12,555 nucleotides of DNA from CAXRGH01 sp964230195. Its GTDB lineage: Bacteria > Pseudomonadota > Gammaproteobacteria > Enterobacterales > Alteromonadaceae. The notes under the pieces were generated by a model. The model made no database searches and was not told the DNA's origin. It saw only the letters and a program-made list of their open reading frames with translations. The translations under genes were made by a program, and so were the position numbers. Shown in pieces: positions 6,140 to 12,555 of this stretch. Location: NCBI GenBank assembly GCA_964230195.1, contig CAXRGH010000090.1, positions 1 to 12,555 on the forward strand, in the 5' to 3' direction. Each line of letters starts with the position of its first letter. The first letter of the stretch is position 1.

Positions 6140-8455
6140 CTATTTCTTTTTAAGACCCGCAAACGCATCTGCAAACGCATTTCCCATTGCACTGTTGCTT
6201 ACTGGTTTTGGTTTGTATTTTGCGCGAGAACGTGCGTCCTCTTTCGCCGACTTTGGTGATGAACCTGATGATGAATTGCCTGCTTGAGGCGTATCATTAA
6301 GACGCATACTGAAGCCAATACGTTTGCGCTGCGCATCAACTTCCATCACTTTCACCTTAACAATATCGCCTGCTTTTACCACTTCCCTTGGATCTTTAAT
6401 AAATTTATCCGTCATTGCTGATATGTGCACTAATCCGTCTTGATGAACACCAACATCCACAAAAGCACCAAAATTGGCAACGTTACTCACAACACCTTCC
6501 AGAATCATTCCAACTTTCAAGTCAGCAATGGTATTGACTCCATCCTTGAAAGTCGCAGTTTTGAATTCAGGGCGTGGATCACGTCCGGGCTTGTCCAGTT
6601 CGGATAGGATATCTTTGATGGTTGGCAAGCCAAAGACATCTGAGACATAGTCACTTGCATTCAGTTGTTTGATAATCTCAGTATTGCCAATGAGCGCTTC
6701 AGCACTGATCCCTTGAGCATCGAGAATCGACTCAACAACCGGATAAGCTTCAGGGTGCACAGCGGATTGATCCAACGGGTTGTTCCCACCAGCAATCCTT
6801 AAAAAGCCTGCTGCTTGCTCAAATGCTTTTGCGCCCAACCGAACAACCTCTAATAACTGCTTACGTTGGGAAAATGCACCGTGTGTTTCTCTATAATTCA
6901 CGATATTTGTTGCTAAGGTTTTGTTTAAACCTGAAACATGGCTGAGCAATGCTGGCGATGCCGTATTCAAATCAACCCCAACCGCATTAACGCAATCCTC
7001 AACAACCGCCTCTAATGAACGGCCTAACTGGCTTTGGCTCACATCATGCTGGTACTGACCAACGCCAATGGCTTTAGGCTCAATTTTCACCAACTCGGCG
7101 AGGGGATCTTGTAACCGGCGTGCGATAGAAACCGCACCGCGGATAGAAACATCTAGGTTAGGCAATTCTGAAGACGCTAACTCGGACGCAGAATAAACTG
7201 ATGCTCCAGCTTCACTCACCATAATCTTGCTTAGTGCTTTTAGCTCACTTAATTTCACCACTTCCGCTGCCAGTTTATCGGTTTCACGGGAAGCTGTGCC
7301 ATTGCCTACACTGATCAATTGAACTTTGTGTTGCTTACATAGATTAACGCAAGTTCGAACTGACTTGTCCCACTGGTTTTGAGGAGCATGAGGGAAGATT
7401 GTTGCTGTATCGAGGACTTTACCGGTTGAATCAATAACCGCTACCTTACATCCTGTTCGTAAACCAGGATCAATGCCCATCGTGATTTTATCGCCTGCAG
7501 GTGCTGCCATCAAAAGATCGGAAAGGTTCTTAGCGAATACTTGAATAGCGTCAGACTCTGCCTGCTCTCTCAGTTGACCAAAAAGTTCGGTTTCCATCCG
7601 CAATTGAAGTTTAATTCGCCACGTCCATTGCACTACAGATTTCAACCATTGATGTGAAGTACTCGCCTGCAGATCCAGTCCCAAGTGCTGAGCAATAATC
7701 ACCTCACAGTATGAGCTTCTATCATTAGCCTCGTTATTAGGATCGGCGTTCATGGTGACATTTAGAAACCCTTCATTACGACCACGAAATAAAGCGAGCG
7801 CTCTATGAGAGGGTGTGGAAAGGAGCTGTTCGCTATGACTAAAATAGTCACTGAATTTTTGCCCCTGCTGCTCTTGCCCAGCGATCACTTCTGACTGAAT
7901 AAACGCCTCTTGATGGAGGTGTTTTCGAATTTTATTAAGGAGCTCGGCATCTTCAGCAAATCGTTCCATTAATATATATTTTGCACCGTCCAATGCAGCT
8001 TTAATATCAACGACTGCCTGCTCAGGATTAATATAATCTGCGGCTGCAATTTCAGGATCGATCTGCGCGTCAGCTAACAGTAAATCCGCGAGTGGCTCCA
8101 AACCTGCCTTGATGGCAATTTGCCCTTTGGTGACTCGCTTCGGCTTGTATGGAAGGTAAAGATCCTCTAACTCGGTTTTATTGTCGCATTGTAGAATCTT
8201 CGATTGTAATGTCGGTGTTAATTTATCCTGCTCATCAATTGAACGCAGAATGGTATGTTTACGCTCTTCGAGTTCACGCAAATAGCTCAATCTTGTTTCA
8301 AGTTGGCGCAACTGGCTATCATCAAGTCCCTGAGTCATTTCTTTACGGTATCGCGCGATAAAAGGTACAGTAGCCCCTTCGTCTAACAACTTCACAGCAG
8401 CATCAACCTGCTCTATCTTAACACTCAATTCCTGAGCAATCTGTTTTACAATCAT
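6140..8455 (-). CDS. tex: Transcription accessory protein Tex (YhgF), S1 RNA-binding
   Basis: Cytosolic nucleic-acid-binding protein tied to transcription and RNA metabolism; the biochemical role is still debated. The 771 residues (E. coli YhgF has 773) contain the full Tex architecture. The N-terminal helical region (about 1-320) has GATVPFIARYRKEMT (27-41) and DLYLPYKPKR (98-107). A YqgF/RNase H-like domain (about 325-450) opens GIDPGLRTGCKVAVID. A helix-hairpin-helix region (about 490-560) includes DLNTASPALL. The C-terminal S1 domain (about 648-718) has VSNVANFGAFVDVGVHQDGL and ends RIGFSMRL. A basic Ser-rich tail follows. The ATG at 8455 starts the family-typical MIVKQIAQEL. In E. coli the gene lies next to greB; here a MAPEG gene intervenes. 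It converges on the SprA pair. Confidence 0.97.
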   Translation of the reverse strand: MIVKQIAQELSVKIEQVDAAVKLLDEGATVPFIARYRKEMTQGLDDSQLRQLETRLSYLRELEERKHTILRSIDEQDKLTPTLQSKILQCDNKTELEDLYLPYKPKRVTKGQIAIKAGLEPLADLLLADAQIDPEIAAADYINPEQAVVDIKAALDGAKYILMERFAEDAELLNKIRKHLHQEAFIQSEVIAGQEQQGQKFSDYFSHSEQLLSTPSHRALALFRGRNEGFLNVTMNADPNNEANDRSSYCEVIIAQHLGLDLQASTSHQWLKSVVQWTWRIKLQLRMETELFGQLREQAESDAIQVFAKNLSDLLMAAPAGDKITMGIDPGLRTGCKVAVIDSTGKVLDTATIFPHAPQNQWDKSVRTCVNLCKQHKVQLISVGNGTASRETDKLAAEVVKLSELKALSKIMVSEAGASVYSASELASSELPNLDVSIRGAVSIARRLQDPLAELVKIEPKAIGVGQYQHDVSQSQLGRSLEAVVEDCVNAVGVDLNTASPALLSHVSGLNKTLATNIVNYRETHGAFSQRKQLLEVVRLGAKAFEQAAGFLRIAGGNNPLDQSAVHPEAYPVVESILDAQGISAEALIGNTEIIKQLNASDYVSDVFGLPTIKDILSELDKPGRDPRPEFKTATFKDGVNTIADLKVGMILEGVVSNVANFGAFVDVGVHQDGLVHISAMTDKFIKDPREVVKAGDIVKVKVMEVDAQRKRIGFSMRLNDTPQAGNSSSGSSPKSAKEDARSRAKYKPKPVSNSAMGNAFADAFAGLKKK

Positions 8456-8486
8456 TCACTCTATCTCTGATCTATCGATTCCTGCA

Positions 8487-8516
8487 ATTATACGTTCATC
8501 CCCTATTACTTGGCTA
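8487..8516 (-). promoter_or_regulatory. Candidate sigma70 promoter for tex
   Basis: On the minus strand, a perfect TATAAT (8492-8487) is preceded at 18 bases by TAGCCA (8516-8511), which matches TTGACA at four positions. The start would fall near 8480, about 25 bases before the tex ATG. Confidence 0.45.
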
Positions 8517-8616
8517 GCCCTGAAAGTCAGTTCGACACATTGGATCAGGCGACTCCATGATTGTGAATCGTTACAAAAAATATTTCATAAATATCAATCA
8601 CATTAAATGAAAAGTT

Positions 8617-8625
8617 TGATATAAC
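8617..8625 (+). promoter_or_regulatory. Candidate extended -10 promoter for the MAPEG gene
   Basis: TGATATAAC fits the extended -10 form TGnTATAAT with one mismatch. The -35 region is poor, as is common for this promoter class. The leader would be about 75 bases and includes an A-rich tract at 8642-8650. Confidence 0.35.
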
Positions 8626-8705
8626 CGAGATAACCGATAGCAAAAAAAAAGACGCTCTATTTGGATTGTTCGTCTTAAACACAAAAATGATAGGAAAAGA
8701 GGCAC

Positions 8706-9098
8706 ATGAACATTGCACACTTATGTATTGTATTACTTGGATTTTTAATGATGGGATTAAGCTTTTACGTCTCTTTCATGCGAGGAAAAACAGGAAAAAT
8801 TTCAGGGACAACGGAAGATCCAGAGTGTCCACTCTACCAGGCTCAAAGAGCACATGGTAATACAACAGAGAATGCGCCCATGTTGGCAATTCTGATGCTA
8901 ATATTAGCCCAGACACCACAGCCGACCTGGGTAACGGCAACCATCATTACTGCAACGATTTTTCGATTTGTTTTGGTGGCAGGCCTAATCTTTCCAGCAA
9001 CAATGGCGAAGCCTAACGCCCTCCGATTCATCGGCGGTTTGGGGAGTATATTGAGTGCGATTGTGTTGACAGTGGCAACGCTTCTGCAGATTATTTAA
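8706..9098 (+). CDS. MAPEG-family membrane protein
   Basis: The MAPEG family (membrane-associated proteins in eicosanoid and glutathione metabolism) comprises small four-helix proteins, several with glutathione transferase or peroxidase activity. Bacterial members mostly lack a proven reaction. The 130 residues show hydrophobic segments at about 3-24, 57-70, 75-97 and 107-129. The family signature RAHGNTTENAPM (48-59) contains the conserved R-x3-N-x2-E pattern (Arg48, Asn52, Glu55). The ATG at 8706 has AAAAGAGG three bases upstream, a close but usable site. The gene is divergent from tex and converges on greB with 72 bases between stops. I see no terminator there, so its transcript may run antisense into greB. 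A role in detoxifying lipid or oxidative products is inference from family. Confidence 0.9.
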   Translation: MNIAHLCIVLLGFLMMGLSFYVSFMRGKTGKISGTTEDPECPLYQAQRAHGNTTENAPMLAILMLILAQTPQPTWVTATIITATIFRFVLVAGLIFPATMAKPNALRFIGGLGSILSAIVLTVATLLQII

Positions 9099-9170
9099 GG
9101 TGGCAAAGTTCCCCAGCTTGCGCCTATTTTTGCGGAAGGTGTCGCTTACTTCAGGACAAGGGTAGGGAAT

Positions 9171-9659
9171 TCATTCTTGGGGTTTGGACGGTTCATATTG
9201 AATGTTGATTACCGTCCAATAAACGTCGCCAGCGGGGGTGGCAACCAATGCTTCGTCATTCACCGACTTTTTCAAAAGCGCTCTCGCCATGGGAGAATCA
9301 ATAGAAATGCAGCCTTTATTGTTGAAAATTTCATCGTAGCCAACGATTTTCACGGTTAATTGCTGCTCATCGTCATTTTCAAGTGTGACTGTTGCGCCAA
9401 AAAACACCTGCCCGTGTTGTTCTGGCGATGGCTCTATCACCTTCAACACATCCATGCGCTTTTTCAGATATCGTATCCGCCGATCAATTTCTCTCAGTCG
9501 ACGTTTATTCTCTTTGTAATCAGCATTCTCGCTGCGGTCACCGAGACTCGCAGCCCATGCGACCTTTGCCGTAATTTCAGGGCGCTCTGTTCGCCACAAG
9601 TATTCAAGCTCTTGTTGTAATTGATAAAATCCCTGGGGGGTGATTAGTGGTGTGTTCAC
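9171..9659 (-). CDS. greB: Transcript cleavage factor GreB
   Basis: Binds the secondary channel of RNA polymerase and stimulates cleavage of the backtracked RNA 3' end, rescuing stalled complexes. The 162 residues match E. coli GreB (158) throughout. The N-terminal coiled coil (about 1-75) has WAASLGDRSENADY with the tip acidic residues Asp41 and Glu44. The basic segment KRRLREIDRRIRYLKKRMD follows. The C-terminal FKBP-like domain has VFFGATV, IVGYDEIF and SIDSPMARALLKK. The start is the GTG at 9659 (VNTPLIT, as in the family's N-terminus). The open frame extends to 9713, but the AGGA six bases before the GTG, and homology, exclude the longer form. The nearest E. coli neighbour, tex, is next but one here. 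Confidence 0.97.
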   Translation of the reverse strand: MNTPLITPQGFYQLQQELEYLWRTERPEITAKVAWAASLGDRSENADYKENKRRLREIDRRIRYLKKRMDVLKVIEPSPEQHGQVFFGATVTLENDDEQQLTVKIVGYDEIFNNKGCISIDSPMARALLKKSVNDEALVATPAGDVYWTVINIQYEPSKPQE

Positions 9660-9665
9660 AAAACA

Positions 9666-9669
9666 TCCT
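9666..9669 (-). promoter_or_regulatory. Ribosome binding site fixing the greB GTG start
   Basis: AGGA within GAGAGAGGA on the minus strand, six bases before the GTG at 9659. It decides for the GTG over the in-frame ATG at 9680. Confidence 0.7.
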
Positions 9670-9702
9670 CTCTCGTCCATCAACAGATGGATAAAACACT
9701 CA

Positions 9703-9708
9703 ATTATA
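9703..9708 (-). promoter_or_regulatory. Candidate -10 element for greB
   Basis: A perfect TATAAT on the minus strand, about 45 bases before the greB start, within a very AT-rich stretch (about 9700-9785). No good -35 is seen, and a second TATAAT (9762-9757) is equally possible. Confidence 0.3.
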
Positions 9709-9779
9709 TACATATTCCAAACAGATATATAATTTACATGTTTAGCACAAAATACAATTATATTTAATTTTACACAGAC

Positions 9780-9785
9780 TATACT
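9780..9785 (+). promoter_or_regulatory. Candidate -10 element for the structured transcript
   Basis: TATACT, five of six matches to consensus, at the downstream edge of an AT-rich block. The predicted start (about 9792) is just before the first hairpin of the proposed RNA. The -35 (TTATAT at 9758-9763, 16-base spacing) is weak. Confidence 0.3.
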
Positions 9786-9833
9786 TTAGTCAGTAGTATG
9801 CAAAGTGCATAGTACCTCAAGACGAAGGTGCTA

Positions 9834-9926
9834 ATGCTGTGCATTTCGCACAGTGTAATAGGTAAAAAGGTCATTGGCATCAAAGTCTATCAACCCGGGG
9901 AACCGGTAATACAGTCCCTTTATTGA
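9834..9926 (+). CDS. Possible 30-residue small protein
   Basis: A short open frame with an ATG at 9834 and AAGG five bases upstream, ending at a TGA whose last base begins another ATG (a 9-codon frame). The product begins MLCISHS, has a Val/Ile/Lys-rich middle (GKKVIGIKVYQPGEP) and ends QSLY; it has no clear membrane helix. It lies inside the terminator-ended transcript candidate. I do not recognise it. In favour are the ribosome binding site and terminator. Against it are the length and the overlap of the site with a predicted stem. Confidence 0.3.
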   Translation: MLCISHSVIGKKVIGIKVYQPGEPVIQSLY

Positions 9927-9993
9927 TGGGGATACAATTGATGTGGAATTAGGTTTGGCATGGATAGTTGCCATTATCTTATGATGTAACGTG

Positions 9994-10021
9994 AAGCCGG
10001 CTCTAGTTAGCCGGCTTTTTT
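9994..10021 (+). terminator. Intrinsic terminator, plus-strand polarity
   Basis: AAGCCGGCT (9994-10002), six-base loop, AGCCGGCTT (10009-10017), with T at 10016-10021. The U-run exists only when read on the plus strand. On the minus strand, downstream of fkpA, the stem is followed by TTCACG, so it would be a poor terminator for fkpA. It therefore implies a plus-strand transcript from the left. Confidence 0.85.
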
Positions 10022-10042
10022 ATTTACGTTTCAAATAAATAT

Positions 10043-10816
10043 TTATTCTACTGCTGCTGATGCTTCTGGTGCTTCTGCTGCTTCTGCTGCATCAATTGCC
10101 AACAGTTCAACTTCAAATACCAAAACAGAATTTGGTTTGATAACTCCACCCGTTGCACGTTCACCATAAGCTAACTCTGAAGGGATAACAAATTTGAATT
10201 TAGAGCCAACGCTCATCAACTGTACACCTTCAGTCCAACCAGGAATAACGCGATTCAACGGGAATTGAGCTGGTTCACCACGCTCAACAGATGAGTCGAA
10301 TTGAGTTCCGTCAATCAAAGTTCCTGTGTAGTGAACAGTTACCGTATCTTCTGCTTTTGGTTTTGCACCTTCACCTGCCACTAGCACTTCATATTGCAAA
10401 CCTGATTCAGTGGTTACTACACCGTCTTTTTTACCGTTCTCAACAAGAAAAGCTTTACCAAGTTCGACATTCTCTAACGCTGCCTGCTCATCCGCAACAC
10501 GCTTTTTCTCTTGGAAAGATTCTTCAAGCGCTTGCAGTTCTTGCTGCATAGTTGCTTGATCCATCTGACTTTCTGCAGTCAAGGCCGCAATAAAACCTTT
10601 AATGACCAATTGACGGTCTAAGTTAATATCGGCAGCTTCTTGCATATCCAATTTTTGGTCGATGAATTGACCAACTGAACTACCAATGGCATACGCTTGC
10701 TTTTGTTCTTGAGATTCCAGCGCTACTTCAGCCGCCGTGTCTGTAGCAGTTTGCTGATTACATGCTGCTAATCCTAAACTGGCCATTATCATTACTGCAA
10801 CAGCTGATTTTTTCAT
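10043..10816 (-). CDS. fkpA: FkpA-type FKBP peptidyl-prolyl cis-trans isomerase, lipoprotein
   Basis: Envelope proline isomerase and chaperone that aids folding of exported proteins. The 257 residues start with a lipoprotein signal peptide whose lipobox is LAAC (16-19), so mature Cys19 would be lipid-anchored. Asn at +2 allows transport to the outer membrane by the E. coli rule. An N-terminal helical dimerisation domain (about 35-130, rich in Gln and Glu) is followed by the FKBP domain (about 148-241). That domain has VHYTGTLIDGTQFDSS, FPLNRVIPGWTEG and ELAYGERATGG, including binding-pocket residues Tyr163, Asp174, Trp194 and Tyr217. The tail (241-257) is Ala/Glu-rich from GCT-like triplets. 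E. coli FkpA is soluble and periplasmic, so the lipobox is a difference. GGAG lies six bases before the ATG. As in E. coli, slyX is nearby; a WD40 gene intervenes. Confidence 0.94.
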   Translation of the reverse strand: MKKSAVAVMIMASLGLAACNQQTATDTAAEVALESQEQKQAYAIGSSVGQFIDQKLDMQEAADINLDRQLVIKGFIAALTAESQMDQATMQQELQALEESFQEKKRVADEQAALENVELGKAFLVENGKKDGVVTTESGLQYEVLVAGEGAKPKAEDTVTVHYTGTLIDGTQFDSSVERGEPAQFPLNRVIPGWTEGVQLMSVGSKFKFVIPSELAYGERATGGVIKPNSVLVFEVELLAIDAAEAAEAPEASAAVE

Positions 10817-10882
10817 AATACTCTCCGTTTTCTTTGCCTTTCTCGTTATAAATTAATCTTAAGGCATTCATTCAACCAAAAC

Positions 10883-10890
10883 TTTATACT
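10883..10890. promoter_or_regulatory. Overlapping divergent -10 candidates between fkpA and the WD40 gene
   Basis: TTTATACT reads TATAAA on the minus strand (10888-10883, toward fkpA) and TATACT on the plus strand (10885-10890, toward the WD40 gene). Both -35 regions are weak. If both are used, transcription in the two directions would compete. Confidence 0.25.
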
Positions 10891-10931
10891 ACAGTTAACA
10901 AGGACAAAGTAAAACTACAAATGGTTTCATA

Positions 10932-11903
10932 ATGCATATTTTATTTTTGGTATTTGTACTCTTTTTGAGCGCATGCGATTCAGCGGACGACTACATTGTG
11001 CAACAGAATACGGTTGCAGCAGGAGGCTCATATGCATCAGCCATTTCTTACGACAACTCACTGAGCGTAGTGTCGAGTGTAAAAAACGGTATCGTCGTTT
11101 GGGATTTGGAGAAAAACGTTCAGCTTTACAACTGGAGTCATAGAGCAAAAGATGCCAATGTGGTGATGGATATTGATATTGCGTTCAATGGTTCCCATGC
11201 AATCACCGCTGATCGTAAAGCGTTTGCCCTGTGGGATATAGCCACTGGTGAGCCTGAAGGCTTTTGGAAAATTGACGAGTCCAGTGTGAGGGATGCTGCC
11301 ATTGCTGATAATGGACGCGGCATTTTGATTGGCCGAGGAAATGGTACGGTTTTATTTTTTGAGCCAGACACAGGCAGACGCATTGAATTTCTTGGACACA
11401 GTGAAAAAATCAACAGCGTTGATATCTCCCCCAATGGCCGATATGCCCTCAGTGGCGGGAATGATTACACTGCGCATATTTGGGACACAAAAACAGGACA
11501 AGTCATCTACACCTTTAACCACCCAAGCCGGGTGACAAAAGTCAAATTAGATCCCTATGGGCGCTACGCGTTTACCGCTGACTCTCAGAAATTGGCACGA
11601 ATTTGGGATCTTCGTAATGGACAAGAGGTGAGTGCTTTGAAATACATTGAGCGTCAAAAGATTTTCACTTCTGTTCGATTTTCGAAAGATGGGACGCGTC
11701 TAGTCACGGGCTCACCGAGCCGCAATGTCACGGTTTGGGATGTCACTACCGGCGAACAAATTACCTATTGGTCGGTGGCAGCAAACCCGCGTTCTCGTTA
11801 TTCGTCAGCAGTTGTACATGATGTTAGCTTTGACGGTACCAACAAGATTAAAACCGTGAGTAGTAGTGGCTTCTTGGAAGAGTGGGACATTCAAACTTAT
11901 TAA
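10932..11903 (+). CDS. WD40-repeat lipoprotein, seven blades
   Basis: Predicted membrane-anchored beta-propeller, probably a protein-binding scaffold; no partner is visible. A short signal peptide (1-14) ends in the lipobox LSAC, with lipidated Cys15 and Asp at +2, which in E. coli keeps lipoproteins in the inner membrane. Seven WD-type blade ends are seen, at W57D, W101D, F143E (degenerate), W184D, W225D, W269D and W318D, many followed by a TG turn as in DTKTGQ and DVTTGE. Seven blades in 323 residues make a complete propeller with almost nothing else. The fourth blade carries the canonical GH...D pattern (LGHSEKINSVDISPNG). The ATG at 10932 lacks a good ribosome binding site. The gene is divergent from fkpA and precedes slyX by 120 bases on the same strand. 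An assembly-machine role like BamB's is conceivable but not shown. Confidence 0.88.
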   Translation: MHILFLVFVLFLSACDSADDYIVQQNTVAAGGSYASAISYDNSLSVVSSVKNGIVVWDLEKNVQLYNWSHRAKDANVVMDIDIAFNGSHAITADRKAFALWDIATGEPEGFWKIDESSVRDAAIADNGRGILIGRGNGTVLFFEPDTGRRIEFLGHSEKINSVDISPNGRYALSGGNDYTAHIWDTKTGQVIYTFNHPSRVTKVKLDPYGRYAFTADSQKLARIWDLRNGQEVSALKYIERQKIFTSVRFSKDGTRLVTGSPSRNVTVWDVTTGEQITYWSVAANPRSRYSSAVVHDVSFDGTNKIKTVSSSGFLEEWDIQTY

Positions 11904-12023
11904 CTGAAAAGTGAGCGCTAATAGCACCGATTGATAACCCATATCCCGCTATTTATTGCATAGTGAGAGGGCGCAATGCATGTTACACTGATGATGTTTG
12001 ATGATAAAAAAGTGAGTAGGGTA

Positions 12024-12260
12024 ATGAGTGATAACAAGGTGTCTAACGAGCAACACTTAATGGATAGGATATCTGAACTTGAGGTAAAAGCAGCTTATCA
12101 AGAGGACACCATTGAACAACTCAATCAAGCACTTGCGCAGCAGCAGAAGGTTATGTCAGATCTTGAATACAAATTGCAGCTTATCTCAGACAAACTGAAG
12201 GCCATGCCAGTCACTGATATTGTTTCCGCACAAGACGAGCCGCCACCACCGCATTACTGA
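12024..12260 (+). CDS. slyX: SlyX family protein
   Basis: Small cytosolic protein of unknown function, conserved in gammaproteobacteria beside fkpA and slyD. The 78 residues (E. coli 72) are almost wholly a coiled coil. It runs from about 8 to 58 with regular Leu/Ile spacing (ISELEVKAAYQEDTIEQLNQ), followed by a short linker and the diagnostic PPPPHY end. The frame is open to 11976, but the family begins near MSDN. The ATG at 12024 has AGGG just upstream, so the 16 extra residues are excluded. The gene converges on yheV with 18 bases between. slyD, which follows slyX in E. coli, is not here. Confidence 0.92.
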   Translation: MSDNKVSNEQHLMDRISELEVKAAYQEDTIEQLNQALAQQQKVMSDLEYKLQLISDKLKAMPVTDIVSAQDEPPPPHY

Positions 12261-12278
12261 TTAATCAGCGAATAACCG

Positions 12279-12485
12279 CTACTCTGGTTTAAATACCCCA
12301 ATCACATTTTCGTTACTGCGCGCCGCTTTCTCAACATGCGCTTCTGGTCGTGTCTTGTGGTAACCACACTTCACACACTCCACCTGTTCAACATTATCTC
12401 GAAAGAACAGCATTAAGGTATCCATAGCTTTGCATTCAGGACAGACAGCCCCTGCAATAAAACGCTTCTTTTTTTTATCTGACAT
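12279..12485 (-). CDS. yheV: YheV-type zinc-ribbon protein
   Basis: Small putative zinc-ribbon protein, function unknown. The 68 residues begin with a lysine run (MSDKKKKRF). They contain two knuckles, CPEC (15-18) and CVKC (37-40), which together provide a four-cysteine zinc site, and end in a conserved-looking VIGVFKP. The size and the GAVCPECKAMDTLM pattern fit the YheV family, found beside slyX, slyD and kefB in E. coli. An AAGGA lies ten bases before the ATG, rather far but the only candidate. Confidence 0.92.
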   Translation of the reverse strand: MSDKKKKRFIAGAVCPECKAMDTLMLFFRDNVEQVECVKCGYHKTRPEAHVEKAARSNENVIGVFKPE

Positions 12486-12505
12486 GAAATGATTGTCCTT
12501 TTAAC

Positions 12506-12534
12506 GATATAGGGGATAATAGCGTAATTTCCAA
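12506..12534 (-). promoter_or_regulatory. Candidate sigma70 promoter for yheV
   Basis: On the minus strand, TTGGAA (12534-12529) and TATATC (12511-12506) are separated by exactly 17 bases, each matching four of six consensus positions. The predicted start is about 15 bases before the ATG. Confidence 0.4.
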
Positions 12535-12555
12535 AACCATTAAATGGGATTCGTC

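Larger units (their letters stand above)
9792..10021 (+). ncRNA. Candidate structured small RNA or short mRNA, about 230 nt
   Basis: This stretch shows a series of stems ending in an intrinsic terminator. TATGCA/TGCATA (9797-9802, 9806-9811) is followed by AGTACCT/AGGTGCT (9811-9817, 9826-9832, one G-U pair), which shares one base with it. Next come CTGTGC/GCACAG (9837-9842, 9848-9853) and a weaker TGGCA/TGCCA pair near 9957-9975. The terminator is at 9994-10021. A -10-like TATACT lies just upstream. It matches no RNA family I know, and it is not a tRNA, 6S RNA or tmRNA. A 30-codon frame inside it could mean a short mRNA instead. A third possibility is the 3' end of a long MAPEG transcript. 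The stems are short, so chance is a real alternative for all but the terminator. Confidence 0.35.

Noticed and set aside
8666..8860. 64-codon frame overlapping the MAPEG start
   Set aside because: It is out of frame with the MAPEG gene, which has the signature residues and the ribosome binding site.
9177..9620. Plus-strand frames opposite greB
   Set aside because: greB is certain on the minus strand; these frames lack a ribosome binding site and family features. An antisense transcript may exist but need not be coding.
9994..10021. This hairpin as the fkpA terminator
   Set aside because: On the minus strand the stem is followed by TTCACG instead of a U-run. Weak bidirectional use cannot be excluded, but the polarity favours the plus strand.
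1..12555. tRNA, rRNA, CRISPR array, insertion sequence, integrase or attachment site
   Set aside because: I found no tRNA-like fold, no regularly spaced repeats, no transposase or integrase motif and no flanking duplications anywhere in the window.

Overview
The window looks like a marine gammaproteobacterial chromosome, most likely Alteromonadales (Alteromonas/Glaciecola-like). The basis is the protein types: a long-leader Xanthomonas-type TonB-dependent receptor, SprA-related and WD40 lipoprotein genes, and E. coli-like housekeeping genes with many substitutions. Base composition is moderate (about 45% GC by eye), codon use is even, and no mobile element is visible. It is mostly an ordinary core region with a few accessory insertions, and I do not see an obvious new defence or biosynthetic system.

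Layout. 1-718 (-) is the N-terminal part of a TonB-dependent receptor, cut by the window edge, with a LacI-type operator just upstream. 1027-2349 (+) is a DinF-type MATE exporter. It converges on a minus-strand group: comF/gntX, nfuA and a small two-helix membrane protein. bioH (4063-4893, +) starts almost back to back with comF. Next are two abutting plus-strand genes, a 78-residue protein and a SprA-related HExxH putative metalloprotease, closed by a strong intrinsic terminator. tex (6140-8455, -) converges on them. A MAPEG-family gene (8706-9098, +) is divergent from tex and converges on greB (9171-9659, -, GTG start). A 383-bp gap then holds a candidate structured RNA or tiny gene ending in a plus-strand terminator. 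fkpA (10043-10816, -), a seven-bladed WD40 lipoprotein gene (10932-11903, +), slyX (12024-12260, +) and yheV (12279-12485, -) complete the window.

How the genes relate. Two gene neighbourhoods known from E. coli are recognisable: nfuA-gntX-bioH with tex(yhgF)-greB, and fkpA-slyX-yheV. Here they lie next to each other. feoABC, which separates bioH from tex in E. coli, is replaced by the SprA pair. slyD, which E. coli has between slyX and yheV, is missing. The genes have unrelated cellular jobs: Fe-S cluster delivery, biotin precursor release, transcript elongation and cleavage, and periplasmic proline isomerisation. The shared order therefore reflects ancestry more than one pathway.

The parts most worth a second look are the terminator-ended hairpin series at about 9792-10021, the SprA pair with its rod-like small partner, the LacI-type operator at the receptor promoter, and the WD40 lipoprotein between fkpA and slyX. 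Promoter and RNA calls are motif readings only.
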